This document shows positions 1 through 8,690 of a DNA stretch of 64,000 nucleotides, piece by piece; positions within the stretch are counted from its first letter, which is position 1; the number at the start of each line of letters is the position of its first letter. Source of the stretch: Indibacter alkaliphilus LW1 (GTDB lineage: Bacteria; Bacteroidota; Bacteroidia; Cytophagales; Cyclobacteriaceae); the NCBI RefSeq assembly GCF_000295935.2, contig NZ_ALWO02000052.1, positions 310,001 to 374,000 of the forward strand, given 5' to 3'. Both the position numbers and the translations under genes were made by a program. Under the pieces are notes generated by a model. The model worked only from the letters and a program-made list of their open reading frames with translations. It ran no database searches and was not told the origin of the DNA.

Positions 1-1814
1 GTCAGTCCACTGGAAATGCCATATACTTTCAGTGCATTTTCTGCTGCCAATTTTTTTAGATCCTGAAAAAGTTTTGTTTTGGCCTCATCTTTCGCATCTC
101 TTTTGGTACTGACGATAATGCTTCCTCTTTGCATTTCGGTACCGTCTCCCAGTGTAAAAGGCTCGTGAGCAACTCTTACGAGGTGATCATCTTTGAGCAA
201 TTGGTAGACCAGCTTGGGTGCATAGTAGTCACTCCATTGAAAAGCAAAAGCCAAATCATTTTCCTCTCCCATCATTGCTCCGTTTTTAGGATTTCCCTTA
301 TTTTCCAATTTGGTAACATTGGCTACATTAAGGATCCGGCTACTCATGGCCATATAATCCAAATTGAACGACATAGGCATAGTCCACGCAGAGACATCGT
401 AAAAAAGGCTGTCTTGAAAGTCTGTTCTTGTTTCGAAAATAGCCTTGATCAGGTTGTACTGAGCTTGCTTAAGCGGGACGATATATGATTTTTCTTTTTG
501 AAAATCCACGCTATTGATGGTGATGTCTTCATTGAGACTGTAGACTTCAATGTCATGTTGAAGGATCATTTCTGCCAGGTGGTAACTCCTAGCAGCATCG
601 TCTTTACTACCAAAAATATAGGCTTGATTGCTGTCATTTCCAGCTTCACGGATAGACTCTTTGTAATAGTCATGCATAAATTTGACAATTTCTTCCCGCA
701 GCTCCACAGCGGCTTTGAAAGAGCTAAGGCTGGTTCTGAATTGATTTTTGATGGTAAAAGAAAAAGGTAAAGGTCCATAATCACTTTCCTGTAAGTGACC
801 CCTTGATGAAGCCTGCTCAAATAGAATCCCAATAGACCCCTGTATATCCGGATAAGTAGAGCCGTACCCGAAATAATACTCATCAAAACTCTCTTTGGTG
901 TGGTAAAGGGACCCGATATCATCCAGTTCCTTGGCGTGGTAATTCCCCATCTTTTCGGTCAGCTCCATATTTTTCTTGGGCGTAAGCGGATGATCTCTGC
1001 TGGGAATCCCAGGTTGAAAGAAAAATGTAGAATTGGTGCCCATCTCATGATAATCCAAATAGATGTTGGGAAGCCATTCCTGGAATACCGCGACTCTATT
1101 TTGCGACTCTGGGTGTTGGACAAGAAGCCAGTCTCTGTTGAGGTCAAACCAATAATGATTGCCACGGCCTCCTGGCCAGGCTTCAGAAAGCTCCCTGTTT
1201 TCTTTGTCCCCATTGAGGTTGTAAGACCTATGTGAATTCACCCATGAAGAATAGCGGCTGTAGCCATCCGGGTTGAGTGCAGGATCGATCATGATGATAA
1301 TCTTGTCCAGATCATCTTCAATTTCCTGTGCAGCCACGAAATGGTATGCAGCCAAAATAGAGGAGTTGATAGCGCTTGCTTCGTTGCCATGAACCGAATA
1401 TCCTGCGGCCATGACCAAAGGTGTGTTAGCGTAATCTATATTGGAATCAGGGTCTCTTAATTTTTTCCTATCAGCTTTGATTTGGTCAAGGTTTGCGATA
1501 TTCTCCGGAGAAGAGATTGTAAGTATGACCTGAGGTCTTTTTTCATAACTGTGGCCGATAATTTCAAAATGGGCCTTTGGGGAAATTTCAGCAAGTTTTT
1601 CAAAGTATCGGAGAATTTGATCATATCCGGCATTCCATTCACCAACCTGAAAACCAAAGAAGTCCTTAGGTTCAGGAATAGCACTGTCATAATTAAAGCC
1701 TGAAGGCATATAGTAAGACAATGGAATATCTGTTGTGCTTTTTGGGCTAGTCTGGGCAAAAACAAAATTTAGACTGGTCAAAAAGCAAAGCAATAGGGCT
1801 AGCTGTCTTTTCAT
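1..1814 (-). CDS. M14-family zinc carboxypeptidase (C-terminus beyond window)
   Basis: Secreted zinc metallopeptidase of the M14 (carboxypeptidase A/T) family, which removes C-terminal residues from peptides or acts on cell-wall peptides. Translation from the ATG at 1814 gives 604 codons and runs off the window edge without a stop. Residues 1-20 are a signal peptide ending VFAQ. M14 signatures follow in order: the metal-binding HGNE (His142, Glu145), NPDGYSRY, LNRDW and YHEMG. Long Bacteroidota members of this family carry extra domains after the catalytic part, and the visible length fits that. It points away from glmS across a repeat-bearing gap. The substrate cannot be read from the sequence. 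Confidence 0.88.
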   Translation of the reverse strand, partial: MKRQLALLLCFLTSLNFVFAQTSPKSTTDIPLSYYMPSGFNYDSAIPEPKDFFGFQVGEWNAGYDQILRYFEKLAEISPKAHFEIIGHSYEKRPQVILTISSPENIANLDQIKADRKKLRDPDSNIDYANTPLVMAAGYSVHGNEASAINSSILAAYHFVAAQEIEDDLDKIIIMIDPALNPDGYSRYSSWVNSHRSYNLNGDKENRELSEAWPGGRGNHYWFDLNRDWLLVQHPESQNRVAVFQEWLPNIYLDYHEMGTNSTFFFQPGIPSRDHPLTPKKNMELTEKMGNYHAKELDDIGSLYHTKESFDEYYFGYGSTYPDIQGSIGILFEQASSRGHLQESDYGPLPFSFTIKNQFRTSLSSFKAAVELREEIVKFMHDYYKESIREAGNDSNQAYIFGSKDDAARSYHLAEMILQHDIEVYSLNEDITINSVDFQKEKSYIVPLKQAQYNLIKAIFETRTDFQDSLFYDVSAWTMPMSFNLDYMAMSSRILNVANVTKLENKGNPKNGAMMGEENDLAFAFQWSDYYAPKLVYQLLKDDHLVRVAHEPFTLGDGTEMQRGSIIVSTKRDAKDEAKTKLFQDLKKLAAENALKVYGISSGL

Positions 1815-2204
1815 AGGGATGAGTTTAAGATTGGAAGAAAAGAATTGAAGCACAAATTGCTCAAGAAGTGTTTAAAGCCCAATACCCCTTGTGTAAAAAC
1901 TTGGGTTTCTGATAAACTTTAATAATATAAAAGTAATGGGTGGGGTGAATCGAGTAATCAATGGTTATTTGTGATCAACACCTTGCTTTTGTGGTAAAAA
2001 AAGATAAACCACAGAGGCACCAAGGACACAAAGAAAAACGCTGAGTATTTGTGACGGAATAAAATCCGATTTCTATCTTTCCTCTGTGCACTCTGTGTCT
2101 TTGTGGTAAAAAAAGATAAACCACAGAGGCACGAAGAACACAAATAAAAACTCTGTGTACTCCGTGCCTTTGTGGTGAAAGAATATTCTTTTCGTGGTAA
2201 ATAT
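1815..2204. other. 390-bp gene-free stretch between M14 peptidase and glmS
   Basis: No credible gene. The half nearest the peptidase is its leader, with no clear promoter box. The half nearest glmS is filled by the repeat described separately. A short minus-strand reading frame across the repeat (1958-2143) is an artefact of repeat translation. Confidence 0.7.
1987..2178. repeat. Degenerate direct and inverted repeat of the ACCACAGAGGCAC type
   Basis: A 33-bp block is perfectly repeated at 1988-2020 and 2100-2132 (112-bp offset), with near-identity continuing about 19 bp further. Each copy holds TTTGTGGT facing ACCACAGAGGCAC, and segments such as CTCTGTGCACTCTGTGTC and GTGCCTTTGTGGT read as near reverse complements, so the block can fold into hairpins. 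This resembles the intergenic repeat found in many environmental bacteria that yields spurious TTKDTKEHKG-like peptides; that link is from memory. Confidence 0.8.
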
Positions 2205-4046
2205 TTACTCCACTGTGACTGACTTGGCCAAGTTCCTTGGTTGATCTACATTACAGCCCCTCATGACTGCAATATGATAGGATAGTTGCTGTAAAGGCAC
2301 CACGGAAATCAATGGTACGAAGGCTTCTTCTGTAGCAGGGATTTCAATGACATGATCCGCCATGTTTTTGACTACTGTATCCCCTTCAGTGACTACAGCG
2401 ATGATTTTACCTTTTCTTGCTTTGACTTCCTGAATGTTGGAAACTACCTTTTCATAGGAAGAGTCTTTGGTAGCAATAAAGACCACTGGCATTTCCTCAT
2501 CTATCAAAGCGATAGGGCCATGCTTCATCTCTGCGGCAGGGTATCCTTCTGCATGGATGTATGAAATCTCCTTTAATTTCAATGCTCCTTCAAGTGCTAC
2601 AGGGAAATTGTATCCACGGCCTAGATATAGGAAGTTTCTGGCATCCTTGTACTCTTTGGCAATTTCATGGATTTTATCATTCATCTTCAGTGCTTTTTCT
2701 ACCTTGGATGGAATGGTTTCCAGCTCGCTCAAAAGTTGCATGTACCTGTTTTCAGGTAAAGTACCTCTTTTATATCCCAGCTTCAATGCCATCATGGTCA
2801 AAACGGAAATCTGGGCTGTAAAAGCCTTGGTAGAGGCTACACCTATTTCCGGTCCAGCGTGAGTATATGATCCCGCATGTGTAGTTCTTGGAATGGATGA
2901 GCCCACCACATTGCAGACACCGAAGATGGTTGCTCCTTTGGACTTGGCCAGTTCAATGGCAGCCAAGGTATCTGCTGTTTCACCGGATTGAGATATGGCG
3001 ATGATAAAATCTTTGTCACTTAATACCGGATTTCTGTACCGGAACTCAGAAGCGTATTCCACTTCTACAGGGATTCTTGCAAATTCTTCAAATAAATATT
3101 CTGCTACCAGTCCAGCATGCCAAGAAGTACCACAGGCAGTGATGATGATCCGGTCGGCATTTTGGAATTTGTTCATGTAATCCCGGAGACCTCCTAAGAC
3201 CAAGCGCCCGTTTTTGGCATCCAGTCTTCCACGCATACAATCAGCTATGGATCTAGGCTGTTCATTGATCTCCTTCAACATGAAATGTTCGTAACCACCT
3301 TTCTCGATGGCTTCCAGCTCCATTTCCAATTGATTGATATAGGGGTTGGTTTCTACATTCTCAATAGTTTTGATCTGTAGCTTGTTGTTTCTGATTACTG
3401 CAATTTCATAATCATCCAAGTATACCACCTGATTGGTGTATTCAATGATGGGGGTAGCGTCTGATGCCAGGAAGTATTCGTCTTCACCAACTCCAATGAC
3501 CAGTGGAGAGCCCTTCCTGGCGGCGATCAAAGTATCGGGTTCCTCCTTATTCATCAATACTATAGCATATGCCCCTACAACTTTGTGAAGTGCCAGTCTA
3601 ACGGCTTCTTCCAAGCTGCAGTAGTTATTGGTATAGATGTCTTCAATGAATTTGATGAAAACCTCAGAGTCGGTTTCAGAATGAAACACATATCCCTTAT
3701 TGATCAAATCAGTCTTCAGCACATCATAATTTTCAATGATGCCATTATGTATCATGGCAAATTTTTCATTGGAAGAATAATGGGGATGGGCATTGACATC
3801 ATTGGGCTCACCATGGGTTGCCCAACGCGTATGACCGATTCCAATCTTGGACTCGAGATTGAGCTGTGTTAGGAGATGGTTTTCCAGTTCTGAGACTTTA
3901 CCTTTCTTTTTGTACACGCCAAGTCCGTCAGGACTAAGCAAAGCTACACCAGCACTGTCATAACCGCGGTACTCCAGTCTTTTTAAACCTTTAATGATAA
4001 TGGGCAAAGCATCTTGCTGCCCGACGTATGCAACGATTCCACACAT
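2205..4046 (-). CDS. glmS: Glutamine--fructose-6-phosphate aminotransferase (isomerizing)
   Basis: Cytosolic enzyme making glucosamine-6-phosphate from fructose-6-phosphate and glutamine, the first step toward UDP-GlcNAc for peptidoglycan and lipid A. The 613-residue length is normal. The N-terminus MCGIVAYVG supplies the catalytic Cys2 of the class II amidotransferase domain (about 1-220), with HTRWATHG behind it. Two SIS sugar-isomerase domains follow (about 290-600, for example SQSGETADT and GRGYNFPVALEGALKLKEISYIHAEGY), and the C-terminus AKSVTVE is the usual one. A good promoter lies just upstream. No GlmS ribozyme-like leader is visible, since the leader is only about 15 nt. Confidence 0.97.
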   Translation of the reverse strand: MCGIVAYVGQQDALPIIIKGLKRLEYRGYDSAGVALLSPDGLGVYKKKGKVSELENHLLTQLNLESKIGIGHTRWATHGEPNDVNAHPHYSSNEKFAMIHNGIIENYDVLKTDLINKGYVFHSETDSEVFIKFIEDIYTNNYCSLEEAVRLALHKVVGAYAIVLMNKEEPDTLIAARKGSPLVIGVGEDEYFLASDATPIIEYTNQVVYLDDYEIAVIRNNKLQIKTIENVETNPYINQLEMELEAIEKGGYEHFMLKEINEQPRSIADCMRGRLDAKNGRLVLGGLRDYMNKFQNADRIIITACGTSWHAGLVAEYLFEEFARIPVEVEYASEFRYRNPVLSDKDFIIAISQSGETADTLAAIELAKSKGATIFGVCNVVGSSIPRTTHAGSYTHAGPEIGVASTKAFTAQISVLTMMALKLGYKRGTLPENRYMQLLSELETIPSKVEKALKMNDKIHEIAKEYKDARNFLYLGRGYNFPVALEGALKLKEISYIHAEGYPAAEMKHGPIALIDEEMPVVFIATKDSSYEKVVSNIQEVKARKGKIIAVVTEGDTVVKNMADHVIEIPATEEAFVPLISVVPLQQLSYHIAVMRGCNVDQPRNLAKSVTVE

Positions 4047-4065
4047 AAGTAAAAATTTTGAAAAT

Positions 4066-4098
4066 CAAATCTAAAGTTTTTTTATTTAACCTAACAAA
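4066..4098 (-). promoter_or_regulatory. Promoter of glmS
   Basis: On the minus strand TTTG (4098-4095), a 21-nt spacer and TAGATTTG (4073-4066) match the Bacteroidota -33/-7 consensus TTTG / TAnnTTTG. The box ends 19 nt before the glmS ATG and lies just after the terminator of the upstream gene. Confidence 0.55.
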
Positions 4099-4100
4099 AA

Positions 4101-4145
4101 ACAGTCCGATAAATCCACTTTTTTAAAATTTGGATTTCGGACTGT
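4101..4145 (-). terminator. Terminator of the DUF4270 gene
   Basis: Arms ACAGTCCG+AAATCC (4101-4116, 2-nt bulge) and GGATTT+CGGACTGT (4132-4145) pair around a 15-nt loop. On the minus strand the stem runs into a T-run, separating the DUF4270 gene from glmS. Confidence 0.7.
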
Positions 4146-4172
4146 GGGTCTTTTATAAATAAAGTGCAATTT

Positions 4173-5570
4173 TTAGAATACTCTTGCAGTAGAATAAAAA
4201 ATCCTGATTTTGACTTCATTGGAGTTGAAGACATAGCTTCTCAAGGACTGCCTGTATTCGTCGTTATTGCTCACAATGGGATATAGCAGAAAATCTCTTC
4301 TTTCTATTTGCCTTCTGTAAATCGCATTGATATGCGAAGTGATAGTCTGTCTGTATTTATTTGTTTCTGAATTGAATGCCAAATAAGCTGGTGTCTCTGA
4401 GAATATGGGCTCGCCTGTCTCCTGATCGATTTGTGGGAAGTTGTCTGGGTGAACTGCCATTGGTCTTCCATCATCCCTTAACAAAACTCTATTGGTTTCA
4501 TTTGTGAAATACATAGTATGAAGTTGAGGAGGTCTCCTTGTATCAGTTACATTCAATATGGGGCCAAGTTCTAGAATGGCTTGATTGAAAGTAACATTTT
4601 GGATCGTATCTAAGAAATCATCTAAAGGACTCATATCAATTTTAACTAAAATCCCCGTATTATTCATGGATCCTGCTTTACCATCTAGTTCATAGGAAAC
4701 CCACGGTTCTCTCAGTATTTCTGTATTGCTTCCTTCAGGATTTCTTTCTATTTGATTAAAATGTCTTGCTACGTTGTTGTTTACACCTGTTGCAAGAGGG
4801 TAGGCGCGAGATACTGTATCTTCTTCATTTCTGTAGAAAAATATGATTCCGGTGTTGTTTCCAGGTCTAAGGGTCATGGATACATTTTCCTCAGGACTTC
4901 CTGTAAATACTAATCCAGGGAGATATTCCCGAAAAGTAAATATATCCTGAAAGGAGGTGCCTTCTTTGAGGTCCGTGAAAATTTTTGTGGTGAAGTCACT
5001 GTCAGCCTTAACACTTATAATGGTGTCTTGTCTTGCTGAAACGTCAATTTTGGCTTCAAGAAAAGGAGTCTCCTCGTAATTTAAATGATTGAAGCTGTAG
5101 TAGACAATATCACGTATTTGCTCTTTCAAGGGATGAACTCTTATTGTTTTTTCAGAACTGAATTCATCAGCCAAGACGGATCTTATGTTAAAATTGAATT
5201 TTACTGAATCAAGTACAGCATTTGGTGAAGGGCGTGGTAATTCTCTGTTAAAGAAAAGTCTTGTGTAAGCCGTAGCTTCAGTATTTCCGAAAAAATCGCT
5301 CTCATCACTTCCAAAAACCAGATTATTGGTATTTGTGGTCCTGAATGAGTCCTGCAAAACAACAGAAGCAGAAAGAGGGATCTCTATAAAAGAGACCCCT
5401 ATCTGATTGTTGTTTGGATCCAACTCCAATCCAATTGTGGATGGGTCCGAACAGGAACTTGCAATGGTAAATGAAATGAACAGACCTAAAACCAGCTTAG
5501 CCGGCCAGGTCAGTATAGATGTTGTAGTAACTTTCAAAAAGTTGTTCGTCTTCTTCGCTGTTAATCTCAC
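4173..5570 (-). CDS. DUF4270 lipoprotein
   Basis: Exported lipoprotein of the Bacteroidota family DUF4270; function unknown. The hydrophobic stretch LVLGLFISFTIASSC ends in a lipobox, with Cys40 if translation starts at the ATG at 5570. That start overlaps the glycogen synthase gene by 74 nt and gives an unusually long signal region, so a closer non-ATG start such as the TTG in NNFLKV is possible. The body is beta-rich, with many YxxRxFF-like strands, and ends in RIFYSTARVF. Its 465 residues are usual for the family. It is probably translated on the same message as the upstream glycosyltransferase. Confidence 0.82.
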   Translation of the reverse strand: MRLTAKKTNNFLKVTTTSILTWPAKLVLGLFISFTIASSCSDPSTIGLELDPNNNQIGVSFIEIPLSASVVLQDSFRTTNTNNLVFGSDESDFFGNTEATAYTRLFFNRELPRPSPNAVLDSVKFNFNIRSVLADEFSSEKTIRVHPLKEQIRDIVYYSFNHLNYEETPFLEAKIDVSARQDTIISVKADSDFTTKIFTDLKEGTSFQDIFTFREYLPGLVFTGSPEENVSMTLRPGNNTGIIFFYRNEEDTVSRAYPLATGVNNNVARHFNQIERNPEGSNTEILREPWVSYELDGKAGSMNNTGILVKIDMSPLDDFLDTIQNVTFNQAILELGPILNVTDTRRPPQLHTMYFTNETNRVLLRDDGRPMAVHPDNFPQIDQETGEPIFSETPAYLAFNSETNKYRQTITSHINAIYRRQIERRDFLLYPIVSNNDEYRQSLRSYVFNSNEVKIRIFYSTARVF

Positions 5571-6309
5571 ACTTCTTGTCTTTAGAGCACTCTTCGATGA
5601 GTTTGCTTAGGTTTTCGGATATTTCGTCGCTCTTGATGACTACGTCAGCATATTCAATTCCTAATTTGAGGAATCCTTCGTAATCCTTTGATTTGAGTGG
5701 GGCAAGAATGGCATCATCGATATCTACCATTTTTACTTTTTCCAACAAATCGTCACCGAATTTATGGGTAAAACCTGTGTTGTAAATTGCAAATACAGAT
5801 TTGGTGTCCTTAAATAGCGGTTCGTTTTTGTAAGTAGTTTTGAGATACATTGGGATCAAACTTGTCATCCAATCATTACAATGTACCACATCAGGGGCCC
5901 AGCCCAATTTTTTCACTGTTTCTATGACCCCCTTACAGAAGAAAATGGCTCTTTCGTCATTGTCTTCGTAGAATTTTTGTTGCTTGTCGTGGAAAACGCT
6001 TTTTCTCTGGAAATAGTCTTCATTGTCTATGAAGTATACCTGAAGCTTGGCGTTAGGAATAGATGCCACTTTTATAATTAATGGTTTCTCTTCCTCTCCG
6101 ACTGCAATATTAATCCCAGAAAGTCTGACTACCTCATGAAGTCTGTTTTTTCTTTCGTTAATTAATCCAAATCTCGGGACAAGAATACGGATTTCCATTC
6201 CTTTTTCCTGCATGGCTTGCGGCAATGCCCTCACAAAGTTAGCTACTTCAGAGGTTTCGAGAAAGGGATTGATTTCACTTGCAACGTAGAGGATACGGAG
6301 TTTGGACAT
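5497..6309 (-). CDS. Glycogen/starch synthase, N-terminal (GT5) domain only
   Basis: Resembles the N-terminal half of GT5 glycogen/starch synthases (ADP-glucose dependent). At 270 residues it is about half the usual 470-500 and lacks the C-terminal nucleotide-sugar-binding half. MSKLRILYVASEINPF matches the family start. PDVVHCNDWMTSLIPMYLKT corresponds to the HxxDW region, and AIYNTGFTHKFG to the segment that reads HNxxxQG in active enzymes. The usual N-terminal K-x-GG-L-x-D loop is replaced by ETSEVANFVRALP, so activity as a glycogen synthase is doubtful. Start set at 6309; an in-frame start at 6375 adds a poor extension. Its stop lies inside the next gene's start region. Confidence 0.8.
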   Translation of the reverse strand: MSKLRILYVASEINPFLETSEVANFVRALPQAMQEKGMEIRILVPRFGLINERKNRLHEVVRLSGINIAVGEEEKPLIIKVASIPNAKLQVYFIDNEDYFQRKSVFHDKQQKFYEDNDERAIFFCKGVIETVKKLGWAPDVVHCNDWMTSLIPMYLKTTYKNEPLFKDTKSVFAIYNTGFTHKFGDDLLEKVKMVDIDDAILAPLKSKDYEGFLKLGIEYADVVIKSDEISENLSKLIEECSKDKKCEINSEEDEQLFESYYNIYTDLAG

Positions 6310-6344
6310 ATCTTGTTGATTTTTGTTATGGAATAAAATACGTA

Positions 6345-6352
6345 CAAAGGTA
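6345..6352 (-). promoter_or_regulatory. -7 element for the half-size glycogen synthase
   Basis: TACCTTTG on the minus strand is a perfect TAnnTTTG box 36 nt before the ATG. No clear TTTG sits 19-21 nt upstream, so only the proximal element is supported. Confidence 0.4.
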
Positions 6353-6373
6353 CAAAAAAAATGTGGTAAAGCC

Positions 6374-6403
6374 ATTGTAATTCTGAATTATAATATAGTT
6401 TTG
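6374..6403 (+). promoter_or_regulatory. Promoter of panC-panD
   Basis: ATTG (6374-6377), an 18-nt spacer and TAGTTTTG (6396-6403) fit the Bacteroidota promoter pattern. The panC GTG lies 32 nt beyond the box. The divergent glycosyltransferase box is about 45 bp away. Confidence 0.5.
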
Positions 6404-6434
6404 CCTCTATTTTACATTCCAAAAATACAACAGG

Positions 6435-7283
6435 GTGAAAATCCTCCGAACCAAAAAAGAAGTTGATCTGGAACTCCGTCTTCTTCAAAATAAACAAATT
6501 TCAGTTGGACTGGTGCCTACCATGGGTGCGTTACACGAAGGACATTTGGATTTGGTCAGAAATGCCAAAGAATCTTCCGGTGTGGTATTGGTGTCTATTT
6601 TTGTCAATCCTACACAATTCAATAATTCTGAGGACTTTGAGAAATATCCACATACTTTGGACAAAGACTTGGAATTATTAGATAAAATAAAGACTGATTA
6701 CGTTTTTGTTCCTAATATTCAGGTGATTTATCCTCATAAACCTAAAGTTTCTATGCGTTTCGAGGGGTTAGATGATATTTTGGAGGGGGAGTTCAGGCCC
6801 GGGCATTTCAATGGGGTCGGGATTGTAGTTTTAAAATTGTTAAATATTGTTAAGCCTCAAAAAGCTTACTTCGGTCAGAAGGATTTACAACAAGTGGCCA
6901 TCATCAAACAGCTGGTTGCTGACTTGTCTATGGATGTTGAGATTGTGACCTTGCCGACTGTCAGAGAAAAGAGTGGCTTGGCCATGTCTTCAAGAAACCT
7001 AAGATTGAGTCCAGAAGAAAAAGAAAGCGCATTGGTCTTGTTCCGGAGTTTGATTTTTGCAAGAGATGAACTTTTGAAGGGTAAAGATTGGTTTGGCATC
7101 CGGACAGAGGTAACAGATAGATTTAAGTCTCAAGGAGTGGAACTCGAGTATTTTGAATTTGTAAACACCAATACGCTGGAAAAATTAGTAAAAATTGAAA
7201 GTGCTGTACCGTCCTCTGTTTGTACAGCTGCCTATGTAGGCCAAGTACGGTTGATTGATAACATGCCAGTACAAGAAGATTAA
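6435..7283 (+). CDS. panC: Pantothenate synthetase
   Basis: Cytosolic ATP-dependent ligase joining pantoate and beta-alanine to give pantothenate (coenzyme A pathway). The 282 residues are standard. VPTMGALHEGHLDLV carries the HIGH-type nucleotide motif, FVNPTQFN and YFGQKDLQQ line the active site, and MSSRNLRLS is the usual KMSKS-equivalent region. It uses a GTG start at 6435. Followed 21 nt later by panD, which supplies its beta-alanine. Confidence 0.97.
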   Translation: MKILRTKKEVDLELRLLQNKQISVGLVPTMGALHEGHLDLVRNAKESSGVVLVSIFVNPTQFNNSEDFEKYPHTLDKDLELLDKIKTDYVFVPNIQVIYPHKPKVSMRFEGLDDILEGEFRPGHFNGVGIVVLKLLNIVKPQKAYFGQKDLQQVAIIKQLVADLSMDVEIVTLPTVREKSGLAMSSRNLRLSPEEKESALVLFRSLIFARDELLKGKDWFGIRTEVTDRFKSQGVELEYFEFVNTNTLEKLVKIESAVPSSVCTAAYVGQVRLIDNMPVQED

Positions 7284-7304
7284 TAAAAAAATTTATAGTA
7301 ACCC

Positions 7305-7652
7305 ATGCATATACAAGTATTAAAATCCAAGATTCACAGAGTCAAGATTACTCAAGCAGAACTTCACTATGTAGGTAGTATTACTGTGGATGAAGATCTG
7401 ATGGATGCTGCGAACATCATTGAGAATGAGAAGGTGCAGATTGTGAATATTAACAATGGAGAAAGATTGGAAACCTATGTGATCAAGGGTGAAAGGGGAA
7501 GCGGCATGATCTGTCTCAATGGGCCAGCTGCTAGAAAGGCACAGGTAGGGGATATAGTTATTATAATATCTTATGCATCTATGGAATTTGAAGCAGCCAA
7601 AAATTACAAACCGGTGGTGGTATTCCCAGATGATCACAATTTACTGTATTAA
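7305..7652 (+). CDS. panD: Aspartate 1-decarboxylase
   Basis: Makes beta-alanine from L-aspartate for the PanC reaction. This is the pyruvoyl type: the proenzyme self-cleaves between Gly24 and Ser25 in YVGSIT, and Ser25 becomes the pyruvoyl group. The 115-residue length is normal; Lys9, His11 and Tyr22 are at familiar positions and NGPAARK is the typical later motif. Cotranscribed with panC. Confidence 0.96.
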   Translation: MHIQVLKSKIHRVKITQAELHYVGSITVDEDLMDAANIIENEKVQIVNINNGERLETYVIKGERGSGMICLNGPAARKAQVGDIVIIISYASMEFEAAKNYKPVVVFPDDHNLLY

Positions 7653-7656
7653 TTAG

Positions 7657-8658
7657 GTGAGGCTTAACAAAAAACAATGGATTCAAGTACTGCTTTCTCT
7701 AGGGGTTGCGGTCTGGATCTTTTGGTTTTTATACAAGGATGTCAAGTTCCAAAGTCTTCTGGATGCATTGAGAGAGACTTCCTTTACACTGATAGGTCTG
7801 TCTATTTTGGTTTCCTTATTAGGGTTTTATCTCAGAGCATGGAGATGGAAGTTGTTGATTGAGGCCAGTGAAAATGCTTCTGTCAGTACAGGAAGAACAT
7901 TCGTAGCATTGATGATTGGTTATCTTGCCAACCTTCTGGTGCCAAGGGCGGGGGAGGTGGCACGCTGTGGGGTTTTGGCCAAAACCGAGAATAGTCAAAT
8001 GGGAAAACTGTTTGGGACTGTTCTGCTTGAAAGGACCTTTGATCTTTTTTTTATGTTGCTTACTGTTTTTCTGGCTTTCGTATTGGAAAGAGAATTGTTT
8101 TCACGTTTGCTGTCGGAATTGATTTCTTTGGAAACCCTTTATCAAAAAGTCTCAGGATTGATTCCTTTATTGATTGGAGGGTTTTCAGTTTTTGTGATCT
8201 TTATATACTTGGTTTTTCAGAAATACAGAGATGCAGGGATCGTCAAAAAAATCAGGCATTTTATCAGGGATATGCTCACTGGCTTACTCAGCCTTAAAGA
8301 CGTGAAAAACCAACTTGGTTTTTGGTCCAGTTCAACAGCCATATGGATTACGTATTATCTCACCATGCTATTGGTGGCATTGGCAATCCCTTCCACTGCC
8401 AGTTTGTCATTGAGCTCAGTATTGATGGTGATGGTAATGGGAAGTATTGGCATGGTTGCTCCAGTACAAGGAGGAATTGGCACTTTTCATGCCCTGGTGG
8501 CCTTTATTTTGATGGCTTATGGACTGAGTGATGAAGAGGGTAAGATATTTGCCGTAATAATCCACAGTAGTCAGGTTTTGACTATAGTTGGATTTGGATT
8601 GATCAGTTTGGGGGTTTTCTTTAAAATAACTGCTGTAAAGGCATCCAAATCTTTATAA
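7657..8658 (+). CDS. Flippase-like / LPG-synthase transmembrane domain protein
   Basis: Integral membrane protein of the UPF0104 / lysylphosphatidylglycerol synthase TM family (PF03706-like) without a soluble synthase domain. About eight membrane helices can be drawn in 333 residues. The family marks LVPRAGEVARCGVLAK and GTVLLERTFDL are present, and the late segment VAPVQGGIGTFHALV is also typical. Such stand-alone domains are proposed lipid transporters or flippases; the substrate here is unknown. It begins with GTG only 4 nt after panD, so it is probably in the same operon. Confidence 0.82.
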   Translation: MRLNKKQWIQVLLSLGVAVWIFWFLYKDVKFQSLLDALRETSFTLIGLSILVSLLGFYLRAWRWKLLIEASENASVSTGRTFVALMIGYLANLLVPRAGEVARCGVLAKTENSQMGKLFGTVLLERTFDLFFMLLTVFLAFVLERELFSRLLSELISLETLYQKVSGLIPLLIGGFSVFVIFIYLVFQKYRDAGIVKKIRHFIRDMLTGLLSLKDVKNQLGFWSSSTAIWITYYLTMLLVALAIPSTASLSLSSVLMVMVMGSIGMVAPVQGGIGTFHALVAFILMAYGLSDEEGKIFAVIIHSSQVLTIVGFGLISLGVFFKITAVKASKSL

Positions 8659-8690
8659 ATTCGTAACAGATAAAGCAAAAAAATAAAGCT

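Noticed and set aside
1958-2143. Minus-strand 61-codon frame
   Set aside because: It is a translation of the intergenic repeat and has the known artefact-like composition.
4047-4100. glmS ribozyme or riboswitch
   Set aside because: The leader is too short (about 15 nt) and the region is taken by a terminator and promoter.
5497-6309. Frameshift as cause of the short glycogen synthase
   Set aside because: The sequence after the stop reads as the DUF4270 gene; no GT5 C-terminal domain remnants are visible in other frames.
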